From: Rostratula benghalensis
Lineage: Eukaryota > Chordata > Aves > Charadriiformes > Rostratulidae
Direction: 5' to 3'
NCBI GenBank assembly: GCA_013399305.1
Contig: VXAI01000276.1
Span: 1-64,000, forward strand
Length of the DNA: 64,000 nucleotides
Shown: positions 41,401 to 64,000 of the stretch, piece after piece
Position numbering within the stretch: position 1 is the first letter of the stretch
Layout: each line of letters starts with the position of its first letter
Program-made: the position numbers and the translations under genes
Notes under the pieces: generated by a model
What the model was told of the DNA's origin: nothing
Database searches by the model: none
Seen by the model: the letters and a program-made list of their open reading frames with translations, nothing else

Positions 41401-44400
41401 CAGAACAAAGAAATATTTTTCCTGAGGATATTCTGAAATTGGCTTGTGGGATTAACTGCACATCATACTACTCAGGGAAATGCTTTCTCATAATGAAGCA
41501 TACATAAATAGATGATAGCATCTACTTTTGCGCTATTTATGCTAAACATGATAATCTTTCTGCTGGAAGGCATGGAACGATTGCTTATTTTGTCTCCATC
41601 CACTTTAAGATAGTTACTCCATAAAATGTTTACTGCAATTCTTAGGTTCTTAGGAGGTTCATCATTCCATATTTCACAGTGGAGACACATACATTAAATA
41701 TTCTTTTTCAATTCCATTTTTTATTAGAAGTTGCTATTTACCTGAAAGAATTAATAAACAAACTATATTACTTTATAACATTATAAAAGTCCTAGGATTA
41801 CTAGAACACAACAAAACAGACAGTTAGCTGCAGATTTCTTTTTCACAAGATGTTTTAAATTAAAAGATTTGTATCAGCTCAAGAACAGACTGGACAAATC
41901 CACGAGAGAGAAATCAGTGAATATTATTAAATACAAACATGCCACATGTGAGTCAAAAAGCCCCTGGGCTGCAAATTATTAAAGACTGAGAAGTATCACC
42001 ATATGTTTGCACTACTCATTCTTAGAACTGGTTTTGGCCAGTGTTGGAGAAAAAAAAAAAAGTGATAAGATGAGCACTTGATCTACAGATTCTTAGGCTG
42101 TTCTTAACAGTGTAATCCTACAGTGTCAAGGAACTATTCAGATAGAACTATTATATTTTAAAAGCCACTACAAGTTCCTATCTGTTTATTATTTAGCCAA
42201 GCATCTTTACATTCACTACAAGGTTACCATTTCCAAGTAAAACTGACCTGCTTCTGGGTGTTCTACTGTCGCTTCAGGAGTCCAAGGCCCAGCTTTAACA
42301 TATCCCCTCTTTTCAAGAGCAAAGACAAATCCTCCATCTCCAATCACAATTTCTCCAGCATCTAAGCGCTCTAGAATACCCTGAAGAAAGCAGGAGGAAA
42401 GGTTAACAATTCCATATCTTTAGTTTTGTGGGCTTCCTTTGTCTTTATTGCCATTTCCTATATTTGCAAAGCAAGCATAAATATTTGTGGGCTACCAGAA
42501 ACATCTTTGCCATAATAATAAAAAGTAATAAACTTCCTCCTTGAAATTCTCTTTAAAGAATGATGGATAGTCTGCCTTGCAAAGTATGGCTTTAATATGT
42601 GCATATATTTCATGTAAAACTTTTCATTAGTCAGTTTTATTGTATTGCAGAGATACAGTCCCCAGAACTAAAAGCCAATGGTCTAATTCCATTCCTATGA
42701 AAGTAAAACAGTCTCAAGTTATCCTGTAAAAGATATGAGAAACTTATTAAAACAGAATTCTAGTATCACTGACCTCTTTTCTAGCTTTTTTGCCCTTTAA
42801 GCTACAAATGACATCTTGACAGAGGCTTAGCAGAAGTAGTTTGTGACACAAGATGGCACAACAGGTATCACAGAAAAGTAAGCGTGTAACATTTTCCTAC
42901 CAGATAAGTCATATCTCAAAATGCTAGCCTCCTAGCACACTTCTCACTGCACTGGGTTTGGTTACCTAGACTTACAAAATGCAAGAGAATCCCTCTTGTT
43001 TTGCACAGCCCTGAAGTGTTTTAAGTTGCCAAATGCCAAACCTTACAGCACCCTCTGATTAACCTTGCTTCTGCCTTGAACTCCATGTTAATGCAGGGAA
43101 AGCAGTAATCATTTCTTTTGTAAAACTGAAAAACATGAGAATAACATATATTGGTAGCACCTAATAAATATTATTTTTGCACTCCTTTCATGGCTTTGTT
43201 GACTTGTTCAAATTTTCCAAGAAGTACCTTGCTATTACAATAAATAGGACTAATTTCTGCAACTGGAACATAATCATAATTCCATTTACTTTAAAAAGTG
43301 GATGAATGTAGACCCATTATGTTGACAAAGGTAGTGGATACAGGAAAATAATTAAAGGTAAGTCTGAATTTTCCTTCCATAGTTACCTTTTCCTGATGGC
43401 ACACCAGCATTTCAGTAGATGAAATTCAAGGGAGTAGGAAAAAGAAAAGCCTCATGGACACAGAATTGAGTGTGGCTTCCACACTGAGAGGTAGGAGATT
43501 TTAGCAAATAACCTCCTACCTTTAGTAGATTGTCTTTCTTGATAATTTCTCCTTTGTTAGTTCAATCATCTCACACCATATATCCAGGAAAGACAAACAT
43601 TTTAAAAATCTCAGCCCCACCCTTTAGGCAGGATGAGAGTATGCTTTTCCAACAAGGAGCACTGTGCCAGTGATATCAGTTCCATACCAAGCTGAGCAGT
43701 GTAAGGCTACTTGGAGCCTACAAAGCCCAACTGACAGGGTCAGCAATTTGGGCTTGGGAACTGACATGCCAACAAGGTGGGAGGACTTCTCTGTACAGTG
43801 CTGCTGTGCAGAGAGACGAGCTTGGCCGAGTGTTTGTTGCAAATCCCAGCATCACATTCCATTGCACATTGTGGACTTGCTAAAATATCAAGCTGATTAA
43901 CTTTGTAAGTTTAATAAAGTGTGCAAGCTTTTTTCTTTATTTCAGCAAGACAAAATTCAATATGCAATACTCAGTCTCCAAAGCTCAATGAGTCTACCAG
44001 TCATGCTTGTCTATTAGGACAATTCTGTTCCAAGTGTAGATGCAGTGAGGCTTTGGAAAGATTGTGTTTTCAATTAACTAATTTGCATTTGTAACAGAAT
44101 GCCTCAAATGGGGCCAGAAAAAGACACCCGAGGGATCACTGCTTGAGTCCCTGCTTCTTCTGCCTGCCAAGGAATCTTTTATAGATACAGCCTGCTTCAG
44201 GAGTTTAATATGCAGAGAATGAGTGCAGAGGGAAAAAAAATCTTTACCATACAAGCAGCCTCAGTCATTGCTTGTTAATTGAACATTAAGTAGTAGATAC
44301 ATGTTTACAGCATACATTGATATTATATTTAAATGCACTACATGTAACAGATTTTTTCTTTTAACAAGTCACTTCTAGGATTAACAACAATTTTTTCTTC

Positions 44401-46418
44401 ACAATTGTAGCTTTTTAAAACTGTGTTTTAAAATAATCTTCATTTTTGACACAAAAAAAGCAATATAAGCCATGACTGAATAGTCCATAGTATTTTAAGA
44501 GAAAATATATTGTGATATATTAAACATAGCATTGGGGCATCTAATGGCAGGCAGCATAACTGTAAATCACAAAGTATTTTATACAAGCTTACTTAGTCAG
44601 TTCAAATTGGCTTAAAACAGAAATAACTTTTTTTTGAAAAACTTTATTATAGGTCTGATATAATCTATTCACACTATTTTTACTTGATCTGTACGGGGTA
44701 AAATACCACTGGTTCAACCAGCATACAGATAACAAACTCGGCATCAACATTGCCTGGTTCTGCCACAGAGACCTGCATTTGTATGCTCATGCCCAATCCA
44801 GATCAAAATTGTACTGTCAAGTGATCTGGTAGTACACAGATCTGGTATTAAATACCAAGGAATAGTATCTGTAAAAAGCTAACCAAGGCTTTTTTGAGCC
44901 ATCATTTCACTGTTTTACTTTTGCTGCCACAAGTGAAGTTGCACCACATAGCCCATGCATCCATTCACAGAAATAGTGCATATGTCTGTATGAAGATATT
45001 CCCTCAACCACCTTTAGGAATGTAACTGAACCTGCTTGCTCTACCAATATCCTACCTTTCCACCAGTAGAGAGAAAAAAACATCTCAGAACAGCTATTCA
45101 GAATATTAAGTGAGCCCTCAAGAGAAGCTTATCTCTGTGTCCACTACCTGTAGGGGGAACTTAGGGCAAATGCCTTCTGCTAGCTCTCTGAGGTTAGGTG
45201 GCATGTACATGTGCCAAAAAATAAAAAGCAGAACAAATACCTCCCCAACTCCTTCTTTTATACCTGATCTCCCTGAAAGTCCTAGAGCTCATAGACATCT
45301 TCCCATATCCTTTTGTCCTCTTACTCTAGACATATGCGACAAGTAGAACCACAGAATCATTCAGTTCGGAAAAGATCTTTAAGATCAAGTCCAACCGTAC
45401 AGCACAGAAAGGAGTAAAACCAGTTCTGAATAAGAAATACCCTATTCGTGACCATGTGTCTTTCTGAATAGAAGACAGAATATGTGATTCCACTGACCTT
45501 CCCAAGTAGCAGTACAGGATAGCAGTACTGGTATATGTCAGAGAGTTTGATTTAGACATTGCTCATGTGTTTCCATTAATGGCCAGAATGGCTGATGCCT
45601 GGATAACTTTTTATATCAGCTTATTTCTTTAGCTAAATGAGGGTGAAAAGGGCATGCATCTATTGGAGACTGTGTTCGTGTTAGAAACACTGTTGATATG
45701 CAGTCATATAAATCAGGGGAAGAGCAAGTTGGTGCTTTTAAATAGAGTTGGCAGGATGCTGGTGGCAGAAATGCCATCCAATGATAGCTTACGCTTATAA
45801 TGTTGTCAACTTTAACATGTTACAAGCACCGCTTAGTTTGCATATCAAATAACATGAAGCAAAATAGTTCTGAAAGTTGGCGCCTCTGATCTATGTATTC
45901 AGAGAAATCAAAATTCTACGACCTGTTACAACATTAAGTTCATTCTTAATCTATGTCGTAACAGCGTCCTAATGATCATAACAGCTCGGCGCTTAATAGG
46001 TGTAGTTATTACTATGGCTTTACTTTAGCTTCTTACAGCACGACCCTACCTGCAGAAATACTGAGTACCTTTACCGGACGTTAACAAGCGCGGTTCGCGG
46101 GTTGTACCAGTTTAGCAGCAGCTCCCAGGAGAGCCTCCGAGCAGGACCCCGGGGAGGCGGCCGGGTGCGGGGCGGGGGGCAGGATGTGCGTGGAAACGGC
46201 ACGGTCCAGAGCCGAGCTCTGCAGGGTGCCGCTGCCAGCAGCGGGGCCGCCTCTCCCCCGCCGCCCGCTCCCCATGGGGCAGGTCCCGAAGGGGACTGCG
46301 GTGGGTAAGCGGAGCGGGACGGGCCCCCGGGGGAGCAGGGGAGCGGAGCTGAGCGAGGGGAAGGAGACGGGAAAATTACCCTTTTGCCCTGTTTCGTGGT
46401 CTTCCGAATCGGCAGCAT
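29290..46418 (-). CDS. BHMT: Betaine-homocysteine S-methyltransferase (complete, 8 coding exons)
   Basis: Cytosolic zinc enzyme that moves a methyl group from betaine to homocysteine, giving dimethylglycine and methionine. The coding exons, in order, are 46418-46380, 42380-42248, 38183-38065, 36288-36097, 35496-35349, 34521-34339, 30195-29967 and 29464-29290. All splice sites are GT-AG and the phases agree throughout. The product is 405 residues (human 406). Zinc ligands are Cys219 in GVNCHF and Cys301-Cys302 in GGCCGF. Substrate-site residues Asp28, Trp46, Tyr79, Glu161 and Tyr162 match human Asp26, Trp44, Tyr77, Glu159 and Tyr160. The N-terminus is two residues longer than human and diverged. 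The first codon of exon 4 is Cys where human has Gly. The gene looks intact. It shares a CpG island head to head with DMGDH, the next enzyme of the pathway. BHMT2 is the only close alternative, but that is a mammalian duplicate. Confidence 0.97.
29967..30195 (-). CDS. BHMT: BHMT coding exon 7 (zinc-site CC pair)
   Basis: 229 bp between a TTTTTGCAG acceptor and a GTATGT donor, encoding residues 271-346 and part of codon 347. It carries [11 protein letters not shown] with two of the three zinc-binding cysteines. Intron phases are 1 before and 2 after. Confidence 0.96.
31680..33113 (+). mobile_element. CR1 LINE ORF2 copy, decayed and 5'-truncated
   Basis: Reading frames at 31687-31956, 32085-32315, 32331-32729 and 32726-32914 are successive, frameshifted pieces of one CR1 reverse transcriptase. 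Recognisable motifs include [81 protein letters not shown] and [14 protein letters not shown] final [11 protein letters not shown] segment lies near 33000. The FADD catalytic motif reads FADE (about 32306-32317), so the copy would be dead even without its stops and frameshifts. The endonuclease half and the usual terminal repeats are missing. It lies antisense within BHMT intron 6. Confidence 0.93.
34303..34320. repeat. G-run (GGGAGGGGGCGGGGGGGG)
   Basis: A nearly pure G tract on the plus strand. In the BHMT pre-mRNA it is a C tract beginning about 18 bases inside intron 6, close to the exon 6 donor. Confidence 0.9.
34339..34521 (-). CDS. BHMT: BHMT coding exon 6 (first zinc cysteine)
   Basis: 183 bp, CCTAG acceptor and GTAAGA donor, encoding residues 211-271. 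[13 protein letters not shown] places the zinc ligand Cys219, followed by the conserved [17 protein letters not shown] and DLPEFPFG stretches. Both flanking introns are phase 1, so skipping would preserve the frame but remove a zinc ligand. Confidence 0.97.
35349..35496 (-). CDS. BHMT: BHMT coding exon 5
   Basis: 148 bp from TTTCAG acceptor to GTAAGA donor, encoding residues 162-210 plus one base. It begins with the substrate-binding Tyr162 ([13 protein letters not shown]) and contains [15 protein letters not shown]. The preceding intron cuts exactly between catalytic-site residues Glu161 and Tyr162. Confidence 0.97.
36097..36288 (-). CDS. BHMT: BHMT coding exon 4
   Basis: 192 bp (64 codons), phase 0 at both ends, residues 98-161. 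It encodes [30 protein letters not shown] and [11 protein letters not shown], ending on Glu161. The first codon is TGC (Cys), where the human protein has Gly at this place. Confidence 0.97.
36704..36748. other. Assembly gap (45 N) in BHMT intron 3
   Basis: A short run of N between AT-rich flanks. No exon is affected, because exons 3 and 4 join in frame around it. Confidence 0.99.
38065..38183 (-). CDS. BHMT: BHMT coding exon 3
   Basis: 119 bp, TTTGCAG acceptor and GTGAGT donor, residues 58-97. It encodes [32 protein letters not shown] and EKIS. Tyr79 in TFYASED matches human Tyr77 of the betaine/homocysteine site. Confidence 0.97.
42248..42380 (-). CDS. BHMT: BHMT coding exon 2
   Basis: 133 bp, TCTTCAG acceptor and GTCAGT donor, residues 14-57 plus one base. 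It encodes [19 protein letters not shown] with Asp28 and [15 protein letters not shown] with Trp46, the start of the homocysteine-methyltransferase barrel. Confidence 0.97.
42381..46379 (-). other. BHMT: BHMT intron 1
   Basis: A 4-kb intron with no exon on either strand that I can support. A small CR1 fragment lies at about 45347-45402. The frames at 43624-43900 on opposite strands are chance ORFs. Confidence 0.85.
45347..45402 (-). mobile_element. Short CR1 3'-end fragment
   Basis: ACCACAGAATCATTCAGTTC, then GGAAAAGATCTTTAAGATCA and AGTCCAAC match the reverse complement of the terminal CR1 sequence over about 55 bases. Confidence 0.75.
46380..46418 (-). CDS. BHMT: BHMT coding exon 1 (start codon)
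   Basis: 39 bp (13 codons) ending at a GTAATT donor, phase 0, starting at the ATG at 46418. It encodes [13 protein letters not shown]. Human exon 1 has 11 different but also Lys-rich codons before GILERL, so the start is chosen by position and reading frame rather than by sequence identity. Confidence 0.88.
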
Positions 46419-46507
46419 CTTCCTCGCTACGGGGACGCCGGCTTCCCAAGTCTGCCCCGACGGGTTCGGCTCGAAGCTGGAGATAGCCCGGGAGCTCCGG
46501 CCGCAGC

Positions 46508-46513
46508 TTTATA
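46508..46513 (-). promoter_or_regulatory. BHMT: BHMT TATA box
   Basis: On the minus strand the sequence reads GGGCTATAAAGCTGCGG. A start site about 30 bases downstream would be near 46480, giving a 5' UTR of some 60 bases before the ATG at 46418. Confidence 0.6.
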
Positions 46514-46840
46514 GCCCGGGGAGGAGGCGGGCCGCGGTGGGCAGCGCAGCGGGCGGCACCCTCCCGCTCCCCCCCCGCCTCCTCGGCCCAGTCCCTGACC
46601 CCGCGGGGCGCCCTGGCACGGCCCGGGGCTGCCCCGCGCCCTCCCGCCGCCGCCCCCCCTTGGCTCAGGGTCGGGAGGCGCCCGGTTGCTCCCTCGGGCT
46701 GCCCCCCTCAGCCAAGGGGCGGGTCGGCGCCCTCCTCTGTGAGGGCTGGCCTCGGCGGGGGCAAGGAAGGGACGGGACGGGACGGGACGCCGTCGGGAGA
46801 GGCGCAGAGCCAGCGCTCTCCATCCCTGGCTGCCGGCAGG

Positions 46841-63287
<16,447 letters not shown>

Positions 63288-64000
63288 GTAATGAAAAACA
63301 TTGTGTCTTTAAACTTGATAAATGCTATCACAGATTTTAATGTGCATAAACCCCAGTCTGGTGTGCCACCCTATGTGACGAAAAATAGAAAATATTTGCA
63401 ATGCATGACTGTAATGCAGAAACTATTTTCCAAAGAATAGTTGTAACTCTAATAAGAAGAGAGAATAGAAATAAAAATGTAGCATAAAAAGCCTTCTTGA
63501 AATAGGCACAAAATGCACATCTACAACATAGTCTTACTCCACTCTCTAAACAGGCACCTGTATGTTCTGATTAGATACAGCCACCAAATCTGTGTTATGT
63601 AGATTTTTGCAACTGAATAAGGGATCTTCTAAGCTATAGTTCTCTCCAGTATACTGACACGGTTTCTGGATTTTTGCTGTTCCCTTACAGATAATGTGGT
63701 TGTCCAACAGGAACACAGGTGTATCAAAGGAATGTCTTAGACTAAATGTTATGTTCAGATATAAATCCCAGAAACCTTTAGATTTTATAGAATTTGGGTA
63801 CAAAAAAATTCCTATGTCATAATGCTGCTTACTAAAAAAACCAAACAAACGAACAATAAATTGCTGTGGTAATTTAGCTCCAGCTTTCCATTTGCTATTT
63901 CCATTTTCCATTTCCATTCCATCTAGACAGAAATTACATTAAGTCAACAGTGTTGCTGTTTTAAAAAACACGTCTCCTAAGGAGGAGTACTCAGCATTGT
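63288..64000 (+). other. DMGDH: DMGDH intron 6 (start only)
   Basis: AT-rich intron sequence to the window edge. I looked for the continuation of the protein after VPPG and did not find it here. Confidence 0.85.

Overview
This is draft-assembly sequence from a bird nuclear genome. Three things point to birds: many CR1 retrotransposon fragments with the avian-type ATTCTATG-like 3' ends, a long GAG-free LTR of a type I associate with avian genomes, and compact, spliced vertebrate genes whose exons translate to close relatives of human proteins. There are three assembly gaps (runs of N). No bacterial, organellar or CRISPR features are present. Most long open reading frames in the window are chance ORFs.

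Two protein-coding genes can be rebuilt exon by exon. BHMT (betaine-homocysteine S-methyltransferase) is complete on the minus strand, with eight coding exons from 46418 down to 29290 and a 405-residue product in which all expected zinc and substrate residues are present. DMGDH (dimethylglycine dehydrogenase, mitochondrial) is on the plus strand, with six coding exons from 46841 to 63287 covering about 335 residues. The rest of DMGDH lies beyond the right edge. The two genes are head to head: their start codons are 422 bp apart inside one CpG island. They act in consecutive steps of choline catabolism. BHMT turns betaine plus homocysteine into dimethylglycine plus methionine in the cytosol, and DMGDH demethylates that dimethylglycine in the mitochondrion.

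Region by region: 1-350 is the edge of a second CpG-rich, promoter-like segment, possibly the 5' flank of the next gene to the left (JMY, by human gene order). 350-29290 is about 29 kb of AT-rich intergenic DNA with an avian LTR (about 5.3-6.3 kb), four CR1 fragments, small tandem duplications and an 860-bp gap. 29290-46418 is BHMT; its intron 6 carries a 1.4-kb decayed CR1 reverse-transcriptase copy. 46080-47290 is the shared CpG island. 46841 to the right edge is DMGDH; its introns carry another CR1 ORF2 fragment, a compound GATA/GGTA microsatellite with a CR1 tail, a purine-rich tract and a GC-rich block of unknown origin.

I see no new enzyme system. The most notable signal is the divergent BHMT/DMGDH pair with no second BHMT-like gene between them.
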